Made by a program: the position numbers and the translations under genes. This document shows positions 21,381 to 33,560 of a DNA stretch of 64,000 nucleotides, piece by piece. Origin of the DNA: Coptis chinensis (Eukaryota > Streptophyta > Magnoliopsida > Ranunculales > Ranunculaceae); contig CM027380.1 of the NCBI GenBank assembly GCA_015680905.1, positions 32,232,001 through 32,296,000 of the forward strand, given 5' to 3'. How positions within the stretch are numbered: position 1 is the stretch's first letter; each line of letters starts with the position of its first letter. The notes beneath the pieces were generated by a model, which saw only the letters and a program-made list of their open reading frames with translations, did not search any database and was not told the origin of the DNA.

Positions 21381-22030
21381 CACTACAAGAAACAGGGTCT
21401 TTGGCAAAAAAAAGAGTGTCACTGAATATTACAAAAACGTCGCTAAATATATTTTGCAACGTTTTTTGGAGTGTCGCGCCAACTTAGGTAATGATATAGT
21501 CGGCAAAGATACAGAGCGACGATTTTACAACGTCACTAAATATGAGACATTCACCAACGATGCAAATCGTCGTCATTGCTTCTATTTCGTCGCTAACTCA
21601 TTTTCTTGTTCTCTATACAATAACGTCGCAAAAGATGTTCTTTTTTGCGACGTTGTTAAACTTGTCGTCCTTAAAATATTATTAGCTACGTTTTTATCGT
21701 CAGTAAAGATCTATTTTTTTTGAAAATTTGAGTGTTATTAGCGACATTATAATTATCGCTACTTGTTCAAAAAATTTTAAAAAAAATAGTGTTATTAACA
21801 ACGTTGCTACCGTCATTAAAAGTCTAAAACATTTTGAATTTTTTGTCTTTTTAGTGATGTTTTTATCGTCGACAAAATTAAAATAAATTTAAAATTTTAG
21901 TATTATATGCAACGTTTTGATCGTCGCAAGAAGCCAAAAAATTTTAGTATTTGTATTATGACATTTACTTACGTCACAGAAGACTATTTTTCCAACATCA
22001 CATATCGTCGCTAAATGATATTGTACTACA
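21381..22030 (+). repeat. CACTA left end with subterminal repeats
   Basis: Numerous short direct and inverted copies of CGTCGCTAA, GCGACGTT and related units. Such arrays are transposase-binding regions in En/Spm elements. An open frame over this stretch (21337-21723) is composed of the repeats and is not a gene. Confidence 0.8.
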
Positions 22031-24023
22031 GTTTTTCCTCTCATCCTTCACCGGTTTTTTTTTCCACTGCAATTCAACAAATAAAACTAAAAGAAAGCAA
22101 CCATAACATCAATTATTTTTTAATATGCAATAAGCAACAAATTTTCAATAAATAAAAATGAGTAAATTCACTCAATTTTATACAAAGGAGTTGCATAATT
22201 CCTATCATAAACAAAAGCAACTCTAAACTTCCCTCGAGCAGCTTGCAACTAAAATCGTCTTAACATAAAAACTAAATTGTGCCATAAAATAGCATATAGA
22301 TTCATTTGGAGCCTCTTGCAATTCGGAATCACCATTTCTTCACAAAAACACAATACCGACCCACTTCTCTTGTGACGTAAGATTATCTGTACACAAAAAT
22401 ATTATCCATTAGACTACGAAAAATATAATCACGTCAGAAGTAAAATCCGGCCAACTATTAACAATTACATTAAGTTTAAAATGTTTAAAATGTATCCAAA
22501 GAAGTTATCAAAGTCCCAGTTCAAATTAGCAATACAAGACAGAGATAGTAGTAGTAATATGGGTGGAAGAGTTCACTTAAACAAGATGCAATAGTGGTTT
22601 CCTTCATCATTTTCAACTACAATTTCTAATATCGAAGGTAACATATGTCCAGAAATAAAAAGGATTTATAGCTTATATACTTCTGACCATTACCGAAAAA
22701 CTTATGATATCCTCATAAAATATAGAACTAATATTCCACAACTTGTCTAATGCACTACTTGTATCAAAGGTTTCATTGCCTTGCTCATCCATTATAACAG
22801 CAGCAAATTTAGCTATAGTAACTCCATAAGAGAATGTATACATGCATGGCTCCATAATAAAACTACTTCTCATCAATTTAAACAAACAAAACATGCATGA
22901 AAATAAGCATGCTAAATATTGGTAATGTAAGTTCCTACCTTCTCACGCTTCCGTATCACCACTCGTTCCAAATAACGAACTATACCCCTCGTTGGCTCCT
23001 AGAAGTCAAGTACACATAATTAAAATCTAAGAATTATTTATTTAGCATAGAAATATGAAATATACAAGTACGTACAACAATTAAAGACGAGATACTAAAT
23101 GCTACATACCATTAATCTAATTAACGTTCTACCCATATATTTAATATATATTAAGTCCTAGGCTGCTATAGGCACAATTTTTTTAGGTTTACAACTGTTC
23201 TATATATGTGAAACTTCAGGATGGGGCAAAGGTGAAGTTTTAATATGTTTAAAGGTTTACAACTGTTCTCAATATTTTGCTTAATAAATAAAAACTTCAC
23301 CTTCAAACAAATAGCCTAGACAGTTCAACCCACAAACAATCACTGAGTGGAAAAGAGGCCTTGTGGAAATCCACCAAAAGAAGGTTAAGAAAGTGTACAA
23401 CAAAGGTTACTGAATACTGATGCTCAACACAAGCACATGATTTACACAATCCCCTTCAATCTTCTTGCTGCCAGACCATCATCTCTCAAGCTTCCAAGCA
23501 TCCTTTGTCTAGCTGACAACCATACTTCCAAGTGTCTTTTGTTTCTTCATGATCCAAATCCACAATCATCATTCTCAAAATCTCTAGCTCAGACAGCAGA
23601 AAATCAAAACCGCAAACACATCCACTTCTAACTCGTCATTTCTCCAAGCAATAGCAACGAGATGATTCAAATGCAAATGGTCTTTCTAGACCTCAGAGTG
23701 GGAAATGCTTGAGATTTCTCTCTCAATTTGGATATTTGTTGATTAAAATAGAAGGTTAGAAAAACAACTTGAGAAACTCTCGCGAAAATCTCAATATTCT
23801 TGAGTAAGGTTCAAAAAGGAAGAAATGGAGAGTACTCTAAGGTCCAATCTATTATCTTCTATTCTTCTTAGACGCTACTGATCCCCCTCTTAGTTCTTTT
23901 TGCTACTTACCAATATTTTAACACATCAGGGGCAAAATCTGACATTTTCCCTCAAAATATTCACACAGGGACAGAGGGCCAACAAATTTTTTGAACCTGG
24001 ATTATAAAAAATCCATTGCTACT
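22031..24023 (-). pseudogene. CACTA interior: exon-like fragments, minus strand
   Basis: On the minus strand a 60-bp segment (22939-22998) bounded by AG and GT reads EPTRGIVRYLERVVIRKREK. Downstream, at about 22740-22860, MEPCMYTFSYGV and KFAAVIMDEQGNETFD look like real coding sequence. I do not recognise the protein. The same strand carries exon-like pieces on the far side of B (39060-39289, 40773-40848), so this may be one gene fragment captured by the transposon. The remainder (23000-24023) shows no clear gene. Confidence 0.4.
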
Positions 24024-25145
24024 TGATAAGAGTCCAAAACTATAGTTTTAACCCCTCAATAATCATACTTTTAGACCAATTATGCGAGTAATAAATAAGA
24101 GTTAATGCTGATTACGTGTTTTTATGTATTTCAAGCAGTAAAGTCAATTATGTGCAGAAATGTGCCACTTTGGCGAGATAAAGGAGCAAGGGTTGGTTGC
24201 TAAAAAGTTCTATGATAAAGGCCAAGATTCAAGGAGACAAAGCCTTTGTAAATCCCGGTCAAAAGCTGAAAAGTCAACACGGGCAGAAATAGTGCACAAG
24301 TCGGCAGAACTTCTGAAGACCATATCTTTGGACTCAGACCTCGGAATTGGGCCTACCTTACATCAAAACGACCGACTCGGAAAGAGCTTTCCAATGGTCT
24401 AAGCCTTGACCAAATCAGAGGAGTAAAAGTGGACGAAAAGTCTTCTGAAGTCGCAGCCAGCTGAAACGGGCTCTGTGGACTGAAGAAATTAGGCTTTGGG
24501 CTCGATTTTCCGGCCCAAAACATGGCTCCTCAGCCCATGCACGAAATTGTGAATCTGGTCTCTTCCTTTGTATAAAATAAGACTTAGCTCTTAAGTTAGA
24601 TATAGTTAGATAGGTTAGAGTAAACAGTAGCCATTAAAATAGCTTCTAGATCTAGTTTTATTTGAATTTAATTAGTTAAATTAATTTGTTTCAATTCATT
24701 GTCTTAGATTAATCCTTTGAATCATTGTTCTTCATTTAGTTAGATAAATAAAATAGTTATTCTTGTCATTTCAATTTATTAGATCTAATTTCAATTGTTG
24801 TTATTCAATTCTTAGTCATTAATTAGATTTGAAGTATTGGTTAATTAAAAGTAGTAAAGTTCACATCTTTATATATGTCATTTTGTTATTCGTATCTTGT
24901 CGTTCGAATTCACGTCGTAGTATAAAACCTCCACCATTGCTCTCATTAAACTTTGGATTACTAGTTAATTGTAGAAAACTTCAATACTAAGGAACTGAGA
25001 GTGGAACGAACTTTTTACTCCACTCTATTTCGATAGAATTGAGAGTATAGAAATCTTTGATAGATTTTCGTAATTTAGTTTAGTTTTCTTGCGTTTTGAG
25101 TTTAACGTTCATTTCGTAGGTAAACTAGTCTTTTTATGTTTATCA
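24024..25145 (+). repeat. 5' LTR of element B (1122 bp)
   Basis: Runs from TGATAAGAGTCC to GTTTATCA. A TATA-like TATAAAATA lies at 24571-24579. Very similar to 37217-38353 and clearly related to the solo LTR at 46757-48221. Confidence 0.93.
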
Positions 25146-25147
25146 AA

Positions 25148-25160
25148 TGGCGTCGCTGCC
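25148..25160 (+). promoter_or_regulatory. Primer binding site of element B
   Basis: TGGCGTCGCTGCC, two bases after the LTR, close to the TGGCGCCG-type site of relatives at 43264 and 55921 and to the 3' end of tRNA-Asp. Confidence 0.75.
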
Positions 25161-25760
25161 ATCTTAGTACTCTTTAGTATTGTTTTCTGTAGACTTCATA
25201 GTTTTTCAAAGTCCCATATCCCACCCACCCTTGTTTGGATTTTCACTGTGGTTGTTTGTTTCAGCTTTGCACGTTTCCACGAAAAATTACTCGGAGCGCA
25301 CCTGCGCCCTGGGCAAGCCAAAGTGGAGCGCACCCTGCGCCCACACGCCTGGAATCTTGAAGTTTGTATGAGTGCCACCTACGCCCTACCAAGGCCAACT
25401 TAGAGCCACTTAGCCCCACACGCTGGAATCAATTTTTTTTTCTCGAAGCGACGACATACTGTCTAGGCATATTCTGAGCGCACCCGTGCCCTCTGCTGAA
25501 ATAGCCTAATTTCCACAAGTTTGTTCAAATTTCCATTGCTTTCAAGTTTTTCAGTGTTCTAACTTGTGATTTACACTGAGCAAGCGTAAACAAGACGCTA
25601 TTCATAAGCGAAGCAAGGGGACTTTCAGGTATTCTTTTCTTCCACACCTCGCATCTTCTGTTAGAGGTTCATACTAGCATATCAGGATTGTTTGGAGTGT
25701 TGTTGTTTTAATTAAGATTGGTCTTAGCCTTGCATGAGATTAAGGTCAGGCTGAAGAAAA
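25161..25760 (+). repeat. Element B leader with GAGCGC tandem units
   Basis: Non-coding leader before gag. Between 25293 and 25492 there are about five imperfect units in which GAGCGC (or GAGTGC) is followed after 3-6 bases by GCGCCC, ACGCCC or GTGCCC, each able to form a short GC hairpin. ACGC-CTGGAATC text recurs between units. Similar units lie before X2 (34190-34370). Small open frames over this region are repeat artefacts. Confidence 0.7.
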
Positions 25761-27113
25761 ATGCCTAACGTAATTAACCGACAACGTCAACAAACACGCC
25801 TTTCTAGTATACCACTCACTTTACCTCTAGCTAGCACACCACACACCACACCTGAGATTATGGCTGAAGAAAGAGAGTCTCCTCTCTCAGACTTTTATAA
25901 AGCCTTGAGCGATAGCCCTAAATCTTGCATCGTTCTATCAGACCCAATGGGGGATTTCCGAATCCCCCCAAATATATTTAATTTGTTACCCGTTTTTCAT
26001 GGGTTAGACCATGAAAAACCTTATCAACACATGCGTAGGATTGACCAAGTCCTTACTACCTTCCACCATCCTTCGGTTGGTGCTGAACAAATTAAACTGA
26101 GGGTATTTCCCTTCACTTTAGCCGATAAGGTGGCATCTTGGTTAACTGCCCAAGCGCCTAATTCTGTGGACTCGTGGGCTAAACTTGTTCAACTATTTAT
26201 GGAACATTTTTACCCACCACTGAAGACCGATGAAATGCTTTCCAAGATTCATTTCTTTCGACAGAATCCTCATGAATCATTTTCAGAGGCTTGGAATCGT
26301 TTCACCGACCTTCTTATAGAGTGTCCACACCATAACCTAGCGAAAGACATGTTATTTCGTGCCTTTTTCAAAGGACTTCTACACCACCATAAAGAAGTCC
26401 TTGACATAATGAATGGGGGTAGTTTCTTAAGTAAAAGAGCCTTAGAGGCTTATAAATTTTTAGAAGATCAGACTAAGCGGAATAATCATTGGGGGGGTAG
26501 TGATGATATCTCCCGTTCCGCTATTTCTTCTACAACAGCTAAAGCCGCCAGTATGTTTCAGATGAAACCCAATCCAGAACTTAAAAATTTAATCGAATCT
26601 CTAACTAAAAAGGTAGAGGCTATCTCTGTCCAACAAAAGCCTATCCCCATCATGAATGTCAACTCCAACCCATGTAATTTCTGTTTGAGTCCAGCGCACC
26701 CCGACTCCTATTATCTTTTCGTTTACGAACAACAAACATTACAACATGATAACGTTTGCTCAATTAATAGTTATCCTATTCCTAACGCCCCTTGGAGACA
26801 ACACCCCAACTTCAGTTGGAGAAATAATCAACAAATAATAACTCCAGGGTTTAATAATCAAAATGTTAGGCATGCAAACAATTATAACCAACCGCCACCA
26901 CGACAAGGACAAGGTCAGGGTAATTATAACAATTATAACAACCAAGCACAACCACGACAAGGTCAGGGTCGTTATAATAATTATAACAATAATAATAATT
27001 ATAATGTTAATAGAGGTATCGTTCTGATAAATAATAACTACCAAAATCCACCCATAAATAATCAACGGGACATAGTTCCTGTCACACAACCTATAGCTAA
27101 CACTTTTCGATAA
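25761..27113 (+). CDS. gag: Gag of element B
   Basis: A 450-residue open frame. The retrotransposon Gag domain spans about residues 60-215: DFRIPPNIFNLLPVFHGLDH, LRVFPFTLADKVASWL, SVDSWAKLVQLFMEHFYP, FRQNPHESFSEAWNRFTDLL and ECPHHNLAKDMLF. A CNFCLSPAH cluster lies near residue 315. The last 90 residues are very rich in Asn, Tyr, Gln and Arg (NNYNNYNNQAQPRQGQG and similar), probably a flexible RNA-binding region. Gag would assemble cytoplasmic particles around the RNA. The aligned start of C (57355) begins within this frame at MAEERESP, so an internal start at 25859 is also possible. Confidence 0.88.
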   Translation: MPNVINRQRQQTRLSSIPLTLPLASTPHTTPEIMAEERESPLSDFYKALSDSPKSCIVLSDPMGDFRIPPNIFNLLPVFHGLDHEKPYQHMRRIDQVLTTFHHPSVGAEQIKLRVFPFTLADKVASWLTAQAPNSVDSWAKLVQLFMEHFYPPLKTDEMLSKIHFFRQNPHESFSEAWNRFTDLLIECPHHNLAKDMLFRAFFKGLLHHHKEVLDIMNGGSFLSKRALEAYKFLEDQTKRNNHWGGSDDISRSAISSTTAKAASMFQMKPNPELKNLIESLTKKVEAISVQQKPIPIMNVNSNPCNFCLSPAHPDSYYLFVYEQQTLQHDNVCSINSYPIPNAPWRQHPNFSWRNNQQIITPGFNNQNVRHANNYNQPPPRQGQGQGNYNNYNNQAQPRQGQGRYNNYNNNNNYNVNRGIVLINNNYQNPPINNQRDIVPVTQPIANTFR

Positions 27114-28130
27114 CCGGATCGTTTCAATACATTTATACAATCTCAACAACAGACTTTGCAAGCCATCCAACTTTCCTTACAGCAGCTAGCCCAAGAGAAC
27201 GTACAACCCAAAGGTGTGTTAACAGGACACACGATACCTAATCCTAAAATAACAAACACAGCCTTTGAGGTGGACGATAATACTAGTACGGATAAGGTAA
27301 AAATGTAGGTGAGCTAAGTGCCATCACCACTCTCCGTTCTGGCAGAGTGGTTGATAACAATGTAGCTATGCCTATAGTTACCCCACAAGTAGTCCCTACA
27401 CAGGAGATGGAACTAGATACCCAAATGCAAACTGGTGAGCCTACCCCTGTAGCGGTACCAGTTAAATCGAAACCTATGAAACAAAAAGCAAAGGTTAGAC
27501 ATCTAGTTGAACCATATGCTAGGCATAGAGAGACACCACCGTTTCCCCAGAAATTAGCTATGTTAAACAGAGATACAAACTTTGACGAGATTAGGGAAGT
27601 ATTTAAGAATCTAACGATTAACCTACCCTTTCTCAAAGCAATTAAAAAATTACCTCACCACGCTAAGTTTCTTAAGGAGTTGTGCACTACTAGGCGTAGG
27701 ACAAATATTCCTAAAGACGCCTTTCTAACTGAACAATTTCCAACTTTAACAGAACATAATGGAATTATGAAGTACAAGGACTCTGGTCGTCCTACTGTAC
27801 AATGCACCTTAGGAGATTCTCACACGACCACAGCTTTATTGGACCTGGGGGCAAGTGTCAACTTACTCCCGTATTATTTATACAAACAAATAGGTCTGCA
27901 AGAGATGCAACCTACTCAAATGACGTTGCAATGAGCGGATAGGTCTATTAAGTATCCTAAGGGTGTGGTTGAAAACGTGCTAGTTAAGGTCCAGGATTTC
28001 TACTATCCTACTGATTTTGTTATCCTCGATGCAGAGGTCGTTAATGACTCTGTTCCGATCATCTTAGGGCGTCCATTCTGCCAACGCGCTTATAAACTGC
28101 CGAAATGGTTCGATGTCCTTGTCTTTTGGC
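27114..28130 (+). pseudogene. pol: Element B gag-pol linker and protease
   Basis: A linker with KLTINLPF-like text (LTINLPFLKAIKKLPHHAKF) followed by an aspartic protease-like domain: CTLGDSHTTTALLDLGASVN with the DLGAS active-site motif at about 27840, then LLPYYLYKQIGL. The same module is at 58604-59866 in C. The protease would mature the polyprotein. It is a fossil region with some breaks. Confidence 0.82.
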
Positions 28131-30050
28131 CATCTTTCGGTTGAAGTAAATGTGTTCAAAATGATGAAACAGTTACCAGATTCATCTATAGATGGAGCGA
28201 TTAGCATGATCGAGAGATTAACTCAAGATTACTTTAATAACACGTTTCCAGAAAACCATATGCATAAATTCCTTTCTTTAGGAAGTTCAGATTTTGTCAA
28301 TGACTCCTACGTACAAGAAGTCAACACCATCTTCGAGTCTAACCAAATCGTAGAACCTTTGGTTGCTCCATATATAGAGTTCGAAGACCTGTTGCCTAAG
28401 CAAGTATTCATTACTCAAGATGAGGACCCCCCAGAAGCTTTTATCGACATACCAACCGCTCCGGTTATTAAACCTCTTCCTCCTGAGTTAAAATATATTC
28501 AACTTGATCCGGATGGTAGTCATCCGGTAATTATATCTTCTCTCTTATCTAAGGAGGAAGAGACATGTTTAATCAGGGTGATTAGGGAATATCGTTCTGC
28601 GATTGGTTGGTCCCTAGCTGATATTAAGGGAATTGTCCCTAATGTGTGTACTCACCGTATCCATTTGGAGGATAATGCAAAGACTTCTCGCGAACCTCAG
28701 CGTCGTTTGAACCCGGCCATGAAAGAAATGGTCAGGGAAGAAGTCTTACGGTTACTTGATGTGGGTATCATATACCCAATCTCTGATAGCGAATGGGTTA
28801 GTCCCATTCATGTAGTTCCAAAAAAATTAGGGATTACAATGGTACGTAATGCAAAGGGTGAATATGTTGCCACACATGGTCCCATGAAATGGAGGATCTG
28901 TATTGATTACAGACGTTTAAATGCCATGACATGAAAGGATCATTTTCCCTTACCCTTTATAGATCAGATGCTAGAACTTTATAGATCAGATGCTAGAACT
29001 TTATAGATCAGATGCTAGAACGTCTAGCTGGTCATGCCTTTTACTGTTTTTTGGATGGCTACTCTGGCTATTTCCAAATTATTATCGATATTGATGACCA
29101 AGAAAAGACTACATTTACATGTCCCTTTGGAACATACGCCTATAAATGCATGCCTTTTGGCCTTTGTAATGCTCTTGATACCTTCCAGCGTTGTATGTTT
29201 CATATATTTAGTGACATGGTAGAGCGTTTCATGGAAGTATTCATAGATGATTTTTCTATCTATGGAGACACTTTCACTGACTGCCTGTCTAACCTATCTA
29301 AGGTTTTGACACGGTGTGAAGAGAAGAGTCTAATTTTAAATTGGGAAAAATGTCATTTCATGGTAAAAAAAGGGCATGGTACTAGGTCACATTGTATCTA
29401 GTGATGGCATAGAAGTTGATAAAGCCAAACTAGATAAGATAGCGACTCTACCTATACCACAGACAATCCGTGATATTAGAGCCTTTCTAGGCCATACAAG
29501 TTTTTATAGGCACTTTATCAAAGATTTTTCGAAAATAGCTAGGCCGCTAACTAATCTCCTTTTAAAGGATGCCATCTTTGACTTTAATTTTAACTGTAAA
29601 CAGGCTTTTGAAACCTTAAAAGACGCCTTAACTTTTGCACCCATTATACAACCTCCCGATTGGTCTAAACCCTTCGAACTCATGTGTGACGCTAGTGATT
29701 ATGCAGTTGATGCTGTCTTGGGACAGAAACTAGATAATAAATCCACTGTTATTTATTATGCTAGTAAAACTCTAAACAATGCTCAAAAGAATTATACAAC
29801 TACTAAAAAAGAATTCTTAGTTGTCGTTTATGCTTTAGATAAGTTTCGTCCTTATTTAGTTGGTTCTAAGACCCTAGTTTACACGGACCATGCAGCCCTT
29901 AGGTACCTTCTCGCAAAGAAGGATGCTAAGCAGAGATTAATCCGATGGATTCTCCTCCTGCAAGAGTTCATAATATAAATAAAAGACAAAAGAGTGGTCG
30001 AAAATGTAGTTGTCGACCATTTATCTAGACTGACAAACAACGATGATAGT
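28131..30050 (+). pseudogene. pol: Element B reverse transcriptase and RNase H
   Basis: RT motifs in order: REPQRRLNPAMKEMVREEVL, VGIIYPISDSEWVSPIHVVP, KWRICIDYRRLNAMT, QEKTTFTCPFGTYAYKCMPF, and VFIDDFSIYGDTF with the xxDD catalytic box at 29243-29251. The connection ([17 protein letters not shown]) and RNase H ([44 protein letters not shown]) follow. Organisation and motifs are Ty3/gypsy, Athila lineage. Broken, several breaks. Confidence 0.88.
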
Positions 30051-31405
30051 GATTCTGAGTCCATACCCGACTCTTTTTCTGATGAGTATTTGTATGCTAT
30101 TTTTTCTACACCATGGTATGCTGACATCGTAAATTATTTAGCGGCTGAGGCTATTCCGTATGATTGGACAAAAAATGAATGTAAGAAGTTCTTGGCCAAA
30201 GTTAAGCTATACTACTGGGATGAGCCCTACCTTTTTAAGTATTGTAAGGATCAGATTATTCATCGTTGTATTCCCCAGTGGGAATATAATGAGGTTCTCT
30301 CATTCTGCCATGAAAAAGAGTGTGGTGGCCATTTCAGTGGTATGAAAACAGCTGCCAAAACTCAACAATGTGGATTTTATTGGCTTACTCTCTTTAAAGA
30401 TGCTCAAGTGCATTGCAAGGCGTGCATTCATTGCCAACAACTTGGGCGCATCACAAAGCATAATATGATGCCATTGAATCCAATCATGGTGGTAGAAATT
30501 TTTGATGTAAGGGGCATTGATTTCGTGGGTCCCTTTCCAGTTTCCCACAGCTTCATCTATATTCTAGTTGCAATGGACTATGTGTCTAAATAGATAGAGG
30601 TCTTGGCTTGCCGTAGCAATGACCATAAGACAGTTGTGTTTTTTGTTAAAGAGTATATTTTATGTCGATTTGGAATTCCCAAGGCCATCATTAGTGATGG
30701 TGGAACACATTTTTGCAACAGAGTTGTTGCATCTCTAGTGAAGAAATATGGAGTTACACATAAGGTAGCAACTCCGTATCATCCACAAACTAGCGGACAA
30801 GTAGAAGTTTCTAATAGAGAAATCAAAAAGATCTTAGAAACAACAGTAAATCCTGATAGAAAAGACTGGTCAAAGCGTTTATCTGATGCCTTATGGGCAT
30901 ATAGGACTGCTTTCAAAACCCCTATCGGTATGTCTCCTTTTAGACTTGTATTTGGAAAACCTTGTCATTTGCCCGTTGAATTGGAGCACCGTGCTATGTG
31001 GGCTATAAAAAGCCTTAACTTTAATTTTGATGAGGCGGGTGTCAAGCGCAAGTTGCAATTGAATGAGCTTGAAGAAATCCGTAGCGATTATTATGACCTC
31101 GCAAAAGATTATAAAACCAACATGAAACGTGTTCATGTAAGCAAATTTTGTGCAAAGAGTTTGTGGTAGGTCAAAAGGTTTTACTTTACAATTCCCGTCT
31201 ACATATTTTTCCAGGGAAATTAAAAACTCGTTGGACTGGTCCTTTTCTGGTTACTGAAGTCACCCCTTACGGGGCAATCACCTTGGTAAATCCCAAGGAC
31301 AACAGTACTTTTCAAGAAAATGGCCAACGGTTGAAACATTTTCACGAGCTATTGTCCCTTGATGTAGAGAAAGTTCTTTTACACGATCCTGTCTATGAGA
31401 ACTGA
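30051..31405 (+). pseudogene. pol: Element B integrase
   Basis: The HHCC zinc module is visible (CHEKECGGHFSGMKTAAK; HCKACIHCQQLG at about 30410-30445). The core has [23 protein letters not shown] and VEVSNREIK, holding the acidic catalytic positions. Then come [20 protein letters not shown] and a C-terminal [20 protein letters not shown] with KTRWTGPF. No chromodomain. Broken, with few breaks. Confidence 0.87.
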
Positions 31406-32407
31406 CCTTTTTCATTGGTGTACTTCCTTTTATTTCCATATATTGGTAAATGCACCATTCAGTTAACTGGGCCCTCCCTATGGAGTGTGTGGCTGTAAGT
31501 ACCGGATCCTAAGTACACGTTTAACATAATTCATGTTTTCCACTCTTGCATGTTTTCTCGGTTTTCGAGTCATGTTCTTCTATGGTGTGAATTATGCTTT
31601 TAATTCTCTCTTGTTTTTCTTATATTAAATTTTATTCATAAACAATAAAAACTTGTTAAAATCACAAACATAGTAAGTTAAGAAGTCTCGAGAATCTGAC
31701 TTTAAAAGACCCACTTTTAAAAAACCAAATTTTCTCAACTCGGTGTCTAAAATTTGTTTGGGGGTGGGGTGTTCGTTTCCATCCTGGATTGTTCAACTTT
31801 ACAGTTGTGTTGTTTAGACCGTTAATTGTATTACGATTCGGATTGACATTTTCTATTAAGTTAGATTTCATTCGTTCGCATAACTTACGTCATGCACGCA
31901 CTTCGAGGCATTTTCCATTTTCTCATATGTAATCCATGACCGGAATAGTGTTTTACAGACCATTATATTGGAAATTCTCTCCTGATCATTTCCATATCTC
32001 ATTCACATAAATCGGAATGGTAACGAAGCGGGAATTTTAGTTTAAAGTTGCGCTAAAAATCGACAAAATCGGAAAATCAAATTGGGCTTGGGCCCAACGA
32101 CGAGCAGCGTCGTCTCCTTCCTCCAACAGATCTGAATTCTTTCCAATTTCCGCCATTGCCAAATTCAAAAACCTTACCCAAAATTAAAATAAAAAGAAAC
32201 CTAAAAACTAACACGCCCCAATACAATTCCAACTTCAAATCTTCTCCATAACAATCCTCCACCAATCCCAAAAATTTCCACCATCGAAAACACACAAAAA
32301 CTCAACCAAATCGACACCCCCGCACCACCACTACTGTTTTGTCAGTAAGGGAGTCTCAAACTCCATTCCCACATTCCAGATAAACCACCAAATCGTTCTC
32401 AGATATC
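31406..32407 (+). other. Post-integrase to X1 non-coding region (B)
   Basis: No gene; the accessory gene of relatives is not found. It holds a single CGAGAATCTGACTTTAAAAG motif (about 31686), a polypurine-like TTTGGGGGTGGGG (about 31758), and the conserved pre-X1 block TGATCATTTCCATATCTCAT near 31983 followed by TTGGGCTTGGGCCCAA near 32081. Confidence 0.6.
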
Positions 32408-33560
32408 ATGGCTCAAAAACGAAGGTTGTTGCCGGAACAAGCATTTGAGTCCGACCGCTTCGCGCCGTTTTATGATGACGAGATGATTAAGAGGGGTTGG
32501 AATCGGTTGTGGTACTCGACACATGTTTTCTACCACTCTGATTTGGTTGAACAGTTCTATAAGAAGAGAGAGTTCGACGATCAGAAAATTTTCCTGAAAG
32601 TGGCTGGGACTAGGAGGGAATTATCGAGAGAGAGGTTGGCTGAAATTTTAGACATTACGCCTAGACACCACCTGGACGCCACCATGCAGGAGTCCCAGTA
32701 TACTGGAGTTCTTGCATTGATGAACGACATCGTCATGGAGGGTCAATATAATACGACTTCTCATTGTGCTCGACAGTCATCTCTGCGAACCAACCAACTG
32801 GCTGTAGCTCAATGGATTGGTAAGAACGTTATTGGGAAGGAGAAAGTGAGCGACATCGGGTTCACATGTCTGCACGTTCTCTGGATATTGCAAGAACAGA
32901 GGTATGAATTCTTATCCTCGAGTTTTTGCTAAATATGATTAGAGGAGTTGGGAAGAGTACCGCTCCGTTTCCTGTTTTAATAACGAAGATAATGTTGTCT
33001 TGGGGGAATAAACCAAGAACTGAGCGGGTGATGTTGAAATTGCATGCAAATGAAAGTAGTTATAAGGAGTGTATCCAAAAGACTTGGATGTTGCCAAAGG
33101 ATAAGGTGGTGGATTCGGATGAGGAAGGGGAAGATATGACATGGTGGGATGAAAATGCCTTGGAAAGGTGTACGTCTGATTCAAAACGCATGTCAGTGTT
33201 GCATACTAGCGTGCCTTGCATGTACGCTATTTGTGAATATATCCGACATAGGCAGATTATAGTTTGAAATAAACAAACGAACATTAACACGAGTTTTGAA
33301 ATACTCGAAAAGGGTCAGGAAGATATCTTGATTAACATGGAGATTATCCACCAGCGTCACGGGATCGATTATCTGACAATAAAGGCCGAGAGATGGAAGC
33401 CGGTGGCGCTTGTTCCAAGTAGAGATTCTATGACGCCTACCACCCCTGGAGGGTTCTGTTTCAGATGAGTCTGAACAGCATGAGCGTCGTCGCCGAAGAA
33501 CGGATGGCTCAGGCCCTTCTTCATTCCATGACCAATCTCCATCTCAGGGTCCTTCTTCAT
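32408..33560 (+). pseudogene. X1 gene (B)
   Basis: The translation starts MAQKRRLLPEQAFESDRF and carries EMIKRGWNRLWYSTHVFYH, LVEQFYKKREFDD, RELSRERLAEILDI, and later VSDIGFTCLHVLWILQEQ and VLITKIMLSWGN. The PEQxF / GWxxL / FYxx pattern is shared with X2 and fits the 'putative plant transposon protein' domain. An acidic stretch (DSDEEGEDMTWWD) and a C-terminal basic/Ser-Pro-rich tail (ERRRRRTDGSGPSS) follow. No membrane segment is seen. The role is unknown; it is broken. Confidence 0.72.

Noticed and set aside
21337-21723. 128-residue open frame at the CACTA left end
   Set aside because: It consists of subterminal repeats and runs across the transposon boundary; no domain-like features.
24160-24402. 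80-residue open frame in the B LTR, with a near copy at 37353-37595
   Set aside because: Present in both LTRs only because they are copies; not conserved as a frame in the solo LTR, and no domain features.
25089-25403. Overlapping short open frames after the B primer site
   Set aside because: They arise from the GC-rich GAGCGC units and are open on both strands, which indicates composition rather than coding.
26760-27170. Minus-strand frame rich in Ile/Val that looks like a membrane protein
   Set aside because: It is the shadow of the Asn/Tyr-rich gag tail on the plus strand.
33060-33290. Minus-strand open frames opposite X1
   Set aside because: Shadows of X1; no similarity between copies in that frame.
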